A stretch of DNA of 15,344 bases from an uncultured bacterium (GTDB lineage: Bacteria > Planctomycetota > UBA8108), in assembly GCA_913050545.1 (NCBI GenBank), contig CAJWZY010000020.1:1-15344 (forward strand). The letters run 5' to 3'. The notes under the pieces were generated by a model that did not search any database, was not told where the DNA came from, and saw only the letters and a program-made list of their open reading frames with translations. Shown here in pieces: positions 5,545 to 13,357 of this stretch. Numbering within the stretch: position 1 is the first letter of the stretch; the number at the start of each line of letters is the position of its first letter. The position numbers were made by a program, and so were the translations under genes.

Positions 5545-6921
5545 ATGCTGGTTATACGCCGTATAAAGGACGCCCTGTTTTCGCAAAGCCCACAAGAGCT
5601 TCGTGGTGCCAGCGGTTTCATGGTTAAGATCGGGCAGGTGATCTACCTCTCAGGTGCCAAGTTCCGCAAGGATTTCTGCCTGGAGCGTGCGGCCAGCCTG
5701 ACCTTCTTTTCCATCATCTCGCTCATACCCCTGACGGTTCTCTTCTTCAGTATTGCCAGGTCCATGAACCAGGGCGAGGTCATCAAGGACTGGTTCCTGG
5801 ATAAAATCCCCAGGCTGGTGGCTCCGGGGCTGAAGGATGACCTCCATATATGGCTTGAAAAGTACATTGGAACCAATGCCCTGGTTCCAGATGTAGATAC
5901 CGAGCTGGTAAATATTACAGCTATTTGCGGCCTGGTCATTATCTCGCTGGGGATCTTTATCGCTGCGGAAAGGGTTTTTAATCACATCTGGCAGGTCCAT
6001 CGGCAGAGGAACTATCTTCAGCGCCTGGTGGTCTTCTGGGTCATCCTGACGACGAGCCCCCTGTTGGCGATGGCCTCGCTCTCTGTGGATGCAGCCCTGG
6101 ATGCAGCCGACATCGAGATTCTGAGGTCGATGGAAGATTCCGCGGCCTTCGCGACAGTTTTTGGTTTTCTCGCTTTTTCGATGATGTATTTCTTCCTGCC
6201 GGCGGTCAAGGTTCGCCTTGGCAGCGCCGTGCTGGGTGGACTGGTGGCAGCTCTGCTCTGGCAGCTGTCGAAGTACGGCTTCTCCCACTACCTTGAGCGG
6301 ATTACCAATGTCACCACCTTTTACAGCCAGATCGCCGCTGTCCCTCTCTTCCTGATCTGGCTCTATGTGACCTGGATGGTGGTTCTCATCGGCGGACAGG
6401 TCAGCTTTGTTCATCAGAATCGAACCTCCCTGGCTCGATTAAGCCGGGAAAATGCGGGGGATGGGAAGCGCTCTCTGCCGGCGCTCGGTTTTTATATTCT
6501 CTACAGGGTTGGCAGCGCCTTCAGGACTGGTGGCGAGATACCTTCGTTGAGGGAGGTTACGCAGGACCTCGGTATGGCACGGGGCGAGGGGGTGGAAAGG
6601 GCTGCGGAGATCCTGTTGGAACAGGGCATTCTGCTTGGCGATGGCGCGCGTGACAGCCGGCATACTCTCGCCTGTGATCCTGCCAGGGTGAACCTCTCGG
6701 AGGTGGCGGCGGCGTTGCGTACTGAAGAGTTTCCAGGGGAATCTTCTGCTGCGGAGGCGGCAAAAGACGTCAAAGAAGCTGATATTGTCATCAGGCGGTT
6801 GATTGCTGAGGCGAACAATGCCTGGGAGGGTTCATTTGAAGCCCGGACATTGGCTGATATACTGCCTGTAGAAGTAACTGCAGGGGGTGACCAAGTTGTT
6901 ATTAATAAGCAAGATACGTAG
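5545..6921 (+). CDS. YihY/BrkB (UPF0761) family inner-membrane protein
   Basis: This 458-residue protein belongs to the family once mislabelled ribonuclease BN; its molecular role is not established. Residues about 30-295 form the family domain with six predicted membrane helices: around 48-70 (AASLTFFSIISLIPLTVLFF, the family signature), 128-150, 160-182, 200-220, 225-242 and 265-290 (VPLFLIWLYVTWMVVLIGGQ). After residue 300 comes a cytoplasmic tail of about 150 residues. Its first part (GFYILYRVG, LREVTQDLGM, AAEILLEQGIL) looks like a winged-helix fold, as in several longer family members. Start ATG at 5545 has GGAG at 5533-5536 with 8-nt spacing. No close operon partner; the next gene starts about 80 bp downstream and probably has its own promoter. 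Confidence 0.88.
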   Translation: MLVIRRIKDALFSQSPQELRGASGFMVKIGQVIYLSGAKFRKDFCLERAASLTFFSIISLIPLTVLFFSIARSMNQGEVIKDWFLDKIPRLVAPGLKDDLHIWLEKYIGTNALVPDVDTELVNITAICGLVIISLGIFIAAERVFNHIWQVHRQRNYLQRLVVFWVILTTSPLLAMASLSVDAALDAADIEILRSMEDSAAFATVFGFLAFSMMYFFLPAVKVRLGSAVLGGLVAALLWQLSKYGFSHYLERITNVTTFYSQIAAVPLFLIWLYVTWMVVLIGGQVSFVHQNRTSLARLSRENAGDGKRSLPALGFYILYRVGSAFRTGGEIPSLREVTQDLGMARGEGVERAAEILLEQGILLGDGARDSRHTLACDPARVNLSEVAAALRTEEFPGESSAAEAAKDVKEADIVIRRLIAEANNAWEGSFEARTLADILPVEVTAGGDQVVINKQDT

Positions 6922-6936
6922 TCGCACTGATTATTT

Positions 6937-6966
6937 TTGACATGGTTATCAACAGGCAATTACTAT
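6937..6966 (+). promoter_or_regulatory. Candidate promoter of the STAND/TPR regulator gene
   Basis: A perfect TTGACA (6937-6942) is followed after 18 nt by TACTAT (6961-6966; four of six bases). Transcription would start near 6973, after the TTG at 6968 but before the better-spaced TTG at 7001. This supports 7001 as the translation start. Confidence 0.4.
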
Positions 6967-7000
6967 CTTGGTTTCAGAAAACAATCGGGAAGGCAATCCA

Positions 7001-10000
7001 TTGACCCAGTCAGGAACCGGGTACACATCTAAAGGCCCATTTCCTTTTCCAGCCAGCTTCCAGTTCCGCGAAGCTGAAAAGGCAACGCTAGAGGCTTTTT
7101 TCGAGAAAGTCTTTTTTGCGAAGCCTGTAACGAGTCAGCAGCTTGACGCGATTGGGCGGATGAGGTGGAGGACGGAACAAGCTGACCAGGATCCTGCGGC
7201 AGACCAGGACCCCGGGCAAGGAGCGGAGGGGACTGAGGAGCAGGCGCCTGAAGAAGGCTCCGGCGAGCAGGCCGATGGCGAGGCTCGTTATGTGCTGCTT
7301 TGCCGCGGAGCCGATGGGATTGGAAAGACGCGCATTTTCCAGCATCTGAGTGAGCAGGCCCGGGAAAAAGAAGTCGCGATCTACGAGACCCAGAACTACG
7401 AGGTAGAGGGGATCCCGTTGAAACCCTTCCTCCATACGATTCGCCGCATCATGCGCGATCTCGATGACAAGACCACCACGGGCCCGGCCCAGCAGCGGAT
7501 TGGTTCAGCGTTGATCAAGCGCTACCGCCATGCCCTGGAAAGCCTGATCCCTGAAGCCTTCAGTGATGCATCTCCTTCGCTTGAAAGCAGTGTGCTGAAC
7601 TCGGAAAACTGGGAAGACGAGAAGGTCCGGATCTTCGATGGAATAACCCAGTTCCTCCTGGAGGTCTCGGTTCATAAGCCTTTGCTGATCCTGGTGCATG
7701 ACCTGCACTGGGCTGACAGGACCACGGTTGAGCTGCTGCGCTATATCGGCCGGAATCTCCAGCTCAGGAACGAGGCCATTTCGGCTGAAGCTTCCGGTGC
7801 CTCTGCCGCCGAAGATGGGGGAGTACAGGATGACCTGCGCTCCCTGGCAACGCGAGCCGGTACCGGCGGGAACAAGAAAGGTGAGCAGGACAGGGCACTG
7901 GGGGAAATGGATGGAGCCATCGCAGCCCAGCCATCGCGCCTGATGCTCCTGGCAAACTATCGGGCCTTCGATGACTCATCCGCTGGCATAACTGCAGCTC
8001 TTGAAAGTCTCGGCGATGAGAACTTCAGTTTTCATGGTGAACTTCGGCCGCTGCATCGCAAGGAAGCTAAACACTTCCTGGAGAAATCCGTCGAGGGAGT
8101 GCAGGTTGATGACCGCCAGCTCGAGGTTGCCGCAGATGCAGCCGATGCCGTTTTTGAGCTCTCGGAGGGCTTCCCCAGCTTCCAGAAAGAATTGTTCCGC
8201 GGCGTTTTTCTCGGTGAGTCGGAGCTGTCGAGCTGGAGCGGTGATACCTTCAGGGATTATGTAGACAGCGCGGCAGATTGTGAGCAGCCGGGGTTGCCCG
8301 GCGATGCGCCTGCTCGTCACAGGATCCTGGTGAGGCGCCTGCAGGAGTACTTCGGGGACCGGCCGGAAGGCCCCGGGGTAGAGGCTAGAGTGCTCCAGGT
8401 TCTCGCCCTTGCACGCAGGCCGGTACACAGCGACCTGATCAGCTATGTTCTCTCCAGTGAAGAAGGTGGAAGCACCACTGAAGATGGGGCAATTGCTGCC
8501 GCGGCTGGCAAGCTCGGGCATTTTGCCGCTTCGGAGGGGAACGAAAAGGTTGCGGAAATACTCGGGTCCCTGGAGCAGCATGGGATCACCTCCCTGGCGG
8601 GCTCAGGGAAATATTACTTCCGACTCTGGGACTATACCCAGGTAGTGGAGTCCACCATCGAGCCGGATGTAAAGAAGGTGATTCATCAGCGAATCGGGGA
8701 TGAGTATAGAAGGCGCCTGGTGAGCATAAAGGGCGAAGCGGGCTCTACCGGGGAGGAGGCCTACGAGGTTTACTACCATCTCAGCCGTGGGTTCGAGCCT
8801 TTCTCTGCCCTGGAATTCGGGCTCGCAGCCGGGAATCGTTTTCAACGGACGTTTGCCCTTCAGAAGGCCCGGGAAATCTACGAAGAATTAATGACCCTGC
8901 TCGAGCGGGATGACCTGCTGCCCTCACGCCTGAAGGTGCTCGAACGCCTGGCAAGGGTGCAGGTTGCCCTGCGGGATCACGAAGGCGCTCTTGAGTCTCT
9001 CAAGAGGATTACCCAGGAGGAGGCGGGGACCCTGGAACCTTCCGTGAGGACAGCTCTCCAGTTGCTCGCCGCCCAGGTCCTCCTCGGGGTCGGCGATCCT
9101 GGCCGGGCGCTCAAGACCCTGGCAAGGGCTCAGAAGACCATCTCCGATGAACAGAGCATTGAGTCGATCAGGATACAGCTCGAGGTCATCAAGTGCCGGC
9201 TGCATAAGCAGGACTGGAAGAGGGCGATCAATTACGGCCTCAAGGGCGCCGAGCTTGCCCAGAAGGTTCCGGATTGTGTCGAGCTGGCGATGTTCTATCA
9301 GCTGGTCGCCCAGGCCTTCTACCGCAAGGGAGATTATTCCCATGCGCTGGACAATTTCCAGCGGGGGCTGACCGTTGCCGAGAAGCTCCAGGACCATTCG
9401 CTTACGGTCAGTATTCTTGACGACCTCGGAAGGGCCTACCTTGAGAGAGGTAATCATTTTCGTGCCGCCAGGTATCTCTACAAGGCTCTTGAGATGCGTC
9501 AGCGTCACCAGGATGTTTCAGGTCTCTGTCGCTCTTATGATCAGCTGGGCCTGGTTTACCGCCGTGATGGCGACTACCACAAGACCATCGAGAATCTCAG
9601 CCGCAGCCTGAGTCTTAAGCTCAGGATTGGAGATTTCGAGGGGCTCAACCCCACCCTGGGAACCCTTGGTGATTTGTGCTTCCGGCTGGGGAACTACCAG
9701 GTGGCTATCGATTATTTCCAGAAAGAGGTCGAGAACAGCCGGAAGGTAAAAGAGATCAATGCAGATGAAACCATGGGGCTCGCGGATGCCTTTGCCCGCC
9801 TGGGACGGGTTTATTTTGAGATCGGCGATCTCAGGCAGGCCGAGAGATTCTGCAAGCAGGTCCTGATCCTCGCCTCAGAATTCCAGCTGAAGTCCTTCGA
9901 GGCCGATGGCCTGCTTCTTGATGGCAATATCAAGGCCTACCAGCTTGACTGGAATGTTGCAGAAAAAAGTCTCAAGCAGGCGGGTGATTCCTACGGGAAA

Positions 10001-11695
10001 CTGGGCCACAGGCTCCGCCAGGCTTGTGCGCTGCTCGACCTTGCGGAGATCAAGTTTCACCGTGAGGCCTATGACGAAGCGCTGAAGCTTGCCTCCAGGG
10101 CGCAGGTCATTGCCGAAGATGTCAGGGCTCTTGACCTCCAGGTGCGGATCCTGACTGTAAAGGGCAACGTACACAGGTTCCTCAAGGGAGGAAACCCGCA
10201 AAAGGCTCGAGAACAGCTTGGTAAGGCCCTCGAAATGACTCAGAGGCTCAGTGATATCAAGGTTCTTTTCGATCTGTACTACGCCCTTGCCAAGGTGCAT
10301 CACACCGACCGGGAATTTTCAGAGGCGTCGACTTTTTACGGCAAGGCGGACGCTATTCTAAAGCATGTTGGAGAGCAGCTTGAGGGCGACCTGCAATCGC
10401 GCTTCTTCGATGACCCGCGCCGCAAGACCTTCACCGAGGACTTCTCCCGTTTCAGTAAGGAATCAGAGGCCAGGAGGCCAGCTTCTGAAAGCCGGGAAAG
10501 ATCCTCCTCCCATGGCGATCTGCATGAACGTCCCGTCGGGCCGGATGACTACAAGAGCCTGCTTGACAGCGTTCTGCGGATCAACAGCACGATGAACCAG
10601 CTCGATTTCCACCAGGGGTGCCTGGGCGAGGCAATGGAGATGACCGGAGCCGAGCGCGGAATTGTGATGGTGGTCAAGGACCGCCAGTACCGGCCTGCGG
10701 CGGTAGAAGGCTTCGGCGAAGATTTCTCCCAGCATACGGAGGCGTCTTCTGTCAGCCAGCTGGCTGAGGATGCGATTCGCCGGGGGAGGGGGTCCTCCAC
10801 CAGTGGAGGGGAATCCGATTCTCGTAGCCAGTCCATCCCCCTGAAGGTTCTCCAGGACAGGTCTGTCCTCGTGGTGCCGCTGAGAACAGGAGACCGGATC
10901 CTCGGGAGCATCTACCTCGACAGGTTGAATTCACTTGGACCCTTCACTCCCCGGCACAAGCTGCTGGTCGAGGCCTATGCACTGCAGGTTGCAGTGGTCC
11001 TGCAGAACAGGCGCAACCTGGACGTGGCGATACGAGAGCCGGTGACAGGATTCTATACTCCCAGCTATTTCCTCGACAGGCTCCGGGAGGAATACAGGCT
11101 CTTCAACCTGCACGACAAATCGTTCTGCCTGGCGGGCTTCTACCTTCCGGTCCTGGAAGATTCGGTAGGGGAGTCCCAGGGAGGGCTGGGTGAGAAGCTC
11201 GCCCGCGAGATTGCCTCCATCTCAGGCGAGGCCCAGGTGTGCTGGGGCAACCCTGTACTCTACCTTCTCTTCAGGGAGACGGATCTTGGCCGGGCCGAAG
11301 AATATACCATCCGGGTCCAGGAGAGGCTGCAGCTGTTGCTGGCCGAGGAGGTTCCCTACGAGGTGCTGCCGATTGAGCGCCGCTACCAGCTCGGCTCGGA
11401 TATCTACTTTGACCTGCGGAAAAAACTTCTTCCAGAGGAAGGAGACCACAAGACCTTGACGGATCTGAGGCAGATCCTTGCCAAGGATGTGAAGCTCAAG
11501 GAGGCTAAGAAAATACTTGAGCGTCATATCATTGAGAGCACCCTTCGGAAAACAAACGGCAACATTACCCATGCTGCCAGGGAGCTGGGTATTCACCGTC
11601 CGCAGCTTTCCAATTACCTCAAGAAATACGGACTCAGTAAGGAGCGTTTCGAGAGCTCGGCTGAGAGCCCGCAAATTACCCCGATGGAAAACTGA
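7001..11695 (+). CDS. Giant STAND ATPase-TPR-GAF-degenerate GGDEF-Fis HTH transcriptional regulator
   Basis: The product (about 1,564 aa) is a one-protein signalling device. In order: an AAA_16/STAND ATPase with Walker A GADGIGKT (103-110) and Walker B LLILVHDLHWAD (228-239), carrying two low-complexity inserts (about 59-94 and 257-305); a helical region; about ten TPR-like repeats (640-1127; for example AFYRKGDYSHALDNFQRGL); a GAF domain (1183-1343, ending GDRILGSIYLDR); a GGDEF-like domain (1345-1460) opening EPVTGFY but with GNPVL (1416-1420) in place of GGDEF; and a Fis-type HTH (about 1510-1547, NITHAARELGIHRPQLSNYL). The layout recalls PknK-like regulators without the kinase. Ligand-driven ATPase switching of DNA binding is inferred. 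Start TTG 7001 has GGAAGG 7 nt upstream; the frame extends to TTG 6968 with a poorer site. Targets unknown; it could regulate neighbours. Confidence 0.92.
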   Translation: MTQSGTGYTSKGPFPFPASFQFREAEKATLEAFFEKVFFAKPVTSQQLDAIGRMRWRTEQADQDPAADQDPGQGAEGTEEQAPEEGSGEQADGEARYVLLCRGADGIGKTRIFQHLSEQAREKEVAIYETQNYEVEGIPLKPFLHTIRRIMRDLDDKTTTGPAQQRIGSALIKRYRHALESLIPEAFSDASPSLESSVLNSENWEDEKVRIFDGITQFLLEVSVHKPLLILVHDLHWADRTTVELLRYIGRNLQLRNEAISAEASGASAAEDGGVQDDLRSLATRAGTGGNKKGEQDRALGEMDGAIAAQPSRLMLLANYRAFDDSSAGITAALESLGDENFSFHGELRPLHRKEAKHFLEKSVEGVQVDDRQLEVAADAADAVFELSEGFPSFQKELFRGVFLGESELSSWSGDTFRDYVDSAADCEQPGLPGDAPARHRILVRRLQEYFGDRPEGPGVEARVLQVLALARRPVHSDLISYVLSSEEGGSTTEDGAIAAAAGKLGHFAASEGNEKVAEILGSLEQHGITSLAGSGKYYFRLWDYTQVVESTIEPDVKKVIHQRIGDEYRRRLVSIKGEAGSTGEEAYEVYYHLSRGFEPFSALEFGLAAGNRFQRTFALQKAREIYEELMTLLERDDLLPSRLKVLERLARVQVALRDHEGALESLKRITQEEAGTLEPSVRTALQLLAAQVLLGVGDPGRALKTLARAQKTISDEQSIESIRIQLEVIKCRLHKQDWKRAINYGLKGAELAQKVPDCVELAMFYQLVAQAFYRKGDYSHALDNFQRGLTVAEKLQDHSLTVSILDDLGRAYLERGNHFRAARYLYKALEMRQRHQDVSGLCRSYDQLGLVYRRDGDYHKTIENLSRSLSLKLRIGDFEGLNPTLGTLGDLCFRLGNYQVAIDYFQKEVENSRKVKEINADETMGLADAFARLGRVYFEIGDLRQAERFCKQVLILASEFQLKSFEADGLLLDGNIKAYQLDWNVAEKSLKQAGDSYGKLGHRLRQACALLDLAEIKFHREAYDEALKLASRAQVIAEDVRALDLQVRILTVKGNVHRFLKGGNPQKAREQLGKALEMTQRLSDIKVLFDLYYALAKVHHTDREFSEASTFYGKADAILKHVGEQLEGDLQSRFFDDPRRKTFTEDFSRFSKESEARRPASESRERSSSHGDLHERPVGPDDYKSLLDSVLRINSTMNQLDFHQGCLGEAMEMTGAERGIVMVVKDRQYRPAAVEGFGEDFSQHTEASSVSQLAEDAIRRGRGSSTSGGESDSRSQSIPLKVLQDRSVLVVPLRTGDRILGSIYLDRLNSLGPFTPRHKLLVEAYALQVAVVLQNRRNLDVAIREPVTGFYTPSYFLDRLREEYRLFNLHDKSFCLAGFYLPVLEDSVGESQGGLGEKLAREIASISGEAQVCWGNPVLYLLFRETDLGRAEEYTIRVQERLQLLLAEEVPYEVLPIERRYQLGSDIYFDLRKKLLPEEGDHKTLTDLRQILAKDVKLKEAKKILERHIIESTLRKTNGNITHAARELGIHRPQLSNYLKKYGLSKERFESSAESPQITPMEN

Positions 11696-11729
11696 GATTG
11701 CCGGCATCTCCTCGCCGCATTCTCACTCT

Positions 11730-12542
11730 TTATTCCACCGGGAAGAGTGCCCGGAGTTCTTCTGCTGTGGGCTGGCTGCCGAACTCGCAGAGCTCGAAGG
11801 CTTCGGCGAAAACAACACTTCCGCCCCGGCCCTCACCATAGGTGGTGCAGAGCTCTTTTCGGAAGGCCCTGGCCGGGCGTTCGAGGAATTCGCCCCAGGT
11901 GTTTTTCAGCCATTCGAGCCTCTGCCCGGGCTCAGCTGGAACACTGTTTTCTCCCGGTCTCATATTGTAGGCCAGCCATTCGTAGAATTGTGATTCATGG
12001 CAGTCGAGGGCCTTCCACTTCACCTCTGCCACGCTATCGACATCGACAACCACGTCTGCCCGCAAGGGCGTTGGCCTGGTGAATTCATCAAACAGGTAGG
12101 CGATCACAGGGTTGGTGGCCAGGTGGGGGGTGCCAGGGCATGCCAGCGGAACGGTTACCATGTAGGCGGCATCCTGTACCAGGGTCGCGGTATAACGATG
12201 GTCAGGATGGTAGTCATTGGGGCGATGGGTGAGGATCAGGTCCGGGGCGAGCTCCCGGATCCGGCGGATGAGGTCCTCGCGGTTCTCCAGGCTGGCAACG
12301 AGGCGGCCGTCATCGTTATCAAGGATTTCGTAGCGGACCCCGAGAACTTCGGCCGCCTTTGCCGCCTCCTGGCGTCGTCGCCTCTCCAGCTCTGCGGGGG
12401 CCGCCTGGTGGTGGCCCGCATTGCCGTTCGTCATCGAGATGAAGGTGACCTCATCTCCACGTTTCCTCCAGAGGGCTGCGCAGCCGCCCGCGAAGATATC
12501 GCAATCGTCAGGATGCGCTCCGATAACAAGGATATTTTTCAT
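11730..12542 (-). CDS. PIG-L/LmbE family zinc-dependent deacetylase
   Basis: The 270-residue enzyme should remove N-acetyl groups from a sugar or sugar-like substrate using a metal ion. The family's metal-binding and catalytic signature GAHPDD is at residues 8-13 (His10, Asp12, Asp13). The second metal motif HPDH is at 112-115. MTNGNAGHH (37-45) and HRPNDYHPDH are typical of the LmbE-like branch that is frequent in planctomycetes and related phyla. The start is ATG at 12540-12542, where the Rossmann-like strand MKNILVIG begins; an in-frame extension of 77 residues to 12773 is rejected because it is unlike the family and lies opposite another gene. The ribosome binding site is weak. It converges on the giant regulator (34-bp gap) and diverges from the next gene with 36 bp between starts. 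The substrate cannot be told. Confidence 0.9.
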   Translation of the reverse strand: MKNILVIGAHPDDCDIFAGGCAALWRKRGDEVTFISMTNGNAGHHQAAPAELERRRRQEAAKAAEVLGVRYEILDNDDGRLVASLENREDLIRRIRELAPDLILTHRPNDYHPDHRYTATLVQDAAYMVTVPLACPGTPHLATNPVIAYLFDEFTRPTPLRADVVVDVDSVAEVKWKALDCHESQFYEWLAYNMRPGENSVPAEPGQRLEWLKNTWGEFLERPARAFRKELCTTYGEGRGGSVVFAEAFELCEFGSQPTAEELRALFPVE

Positions 12543-12578
12543 GATGAACTGGATGCAGGGGACTTCGTCTTCAAGAAT

Positions 12579-13334
12579 ATGGCAGCTATGATACCCGTTG
12601 ATGACTTTGAACCAGCACCTCTTTACCAGCCGAGTGTCTATCCCGGAGCGAGCCCGCGTGAATCTTTTCTTTTCCTGGGGGACAATGTAGAGGTCCTCGG
12701 TGGCGAGGAGGGCTCGCGGCAGCTTGATGAGCGGCTTTCGCGGCTGGGTTCTGCGGGACTGGCCGACCGCCACGCGGTTCTCTGCAGTGGCTCCAACGCC
12801 TGCCCTGCCCAGGTTCGCACAAAGCTCTCAGGGCTGGAGGGGGACCAGGTCGTTCCTTTTCTCCTCGTTGAGGTAGAGGGGGCGACCCCCGTTTTCGCCT
12901 CACACGCATCGAGCTATGGCGTCATCCCGGCTACCCTTGATGACCTGGGCGAGGTCTCGCGTTGCCACCTGGCCTTCTTTACCGACCGCCAGCTCAGCCG
13001 GGTCAACGCCAGCGAGGGGAGAAGATACGAGCTCTGCCGCCTGGGAGGCCTGCGGCTTGACTGGAACGGCTCACAGCTGCGCGATGAACCACTGGCCTAC
13101 CTCGCCACCGGTGGGGTGCTTTGCCTCGGTGGCGAACCTGTCCGGCTGGCGGGCTGCGACCAGCACTCCCTGTTTGAGCGACTTGTCCGGGAGCTGGGCC
13201 CAGCAACCGGCTTGCCGGCTGCCGAGCAGTTTTTCTCGGAGCCGGGGAGCTATTACAGGGCTCTTCACAGGGAGCTCCGGGCTGCGGGACTCTGGCGGCC
13301 TCATCGTCTCGTTGCCGCCGAGGTGAATCTATAG
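12579..13334 (+). CDS. Conserved hypothetical protein with gamma-glutamylcyclotransferase-like GSN motif
   Basis: A 251-residue protein with no confident family name. Residues about 66-82 read AVLCSGSNACPAQVRTKL, like the GSN/GSL substrate loop that opens gamma-glutamylcyclotransferase-fold domains. VFASHASSYGVIPATL and a later AYLATGGVL fit the same fold. A glutamylcyclotransferase activity is only a guess. The start is uncertain: ATG at 12579 (then ATG 12588) lacks a strong ribosome binding site, and an in-frame ATG at 12513 would overlap the 5' end of the deacetylase gene on the other strand. The frame continues open far upstream to 11997, but that part is the mirror of the PIG-L gene. It converges with the EboE-like gene, 23 bp away. 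Codon use resembles neighbouring genes. Confidence 0.72.
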   Translation: MAAMIPVDDFEPAPLYQPSVYPGASPRESFLFLGDNVEVLGGEEGSRQLDERLSRLGSAGLADRHAVLCSGSNACPAQVRTKLSGLEGDQVVPFLLVEVEGATPVFASHASSYGVIPATLDDLGEVSRCHLAFFTDRQLSRVNASEGRRYELCRLGGLRLDWNGSQLRDEPLAYLATGGVLCLGGEPVRLAGCDQHSLFERLVRELGPATGLPAAEQFFSEPGSYYRALHRELRAAGLWRPHRLVAAEVNL

Positions 13335-13357
13335 CCGGTGAGGGACAGGCGGGAGTC

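Noticed and set aside
5375..5566. 63-codon plus-strand frame between the terminator and the YihY gene
   Set aside because: It starts inside the terminator stem, has no ribosome binding site apart from the stem itself and overlaps the YihY start; composition is not protein-like.
11696..11729. Possible bidirectional terminator between the convergent regulator and PIG-L genes
   Set aside because: Only a 5-bp GAGAT/ATCTC pair is visible, with no T-run on either side.
11997..12578. Upstream extension of the plus-strand frame that ends at 13334
   Set aside because: It lies opposite the well-supported PIG-L gene, has no family similarity and reads as its mirror; only the part from about 12579 is kept.
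12543..12773. 77-residue N-terminal extension of the PIG-L frame
   Set aside because: The family starts at MKNILVIGAHPDD; the extension is unlike the family and overlaps the divergent gene.
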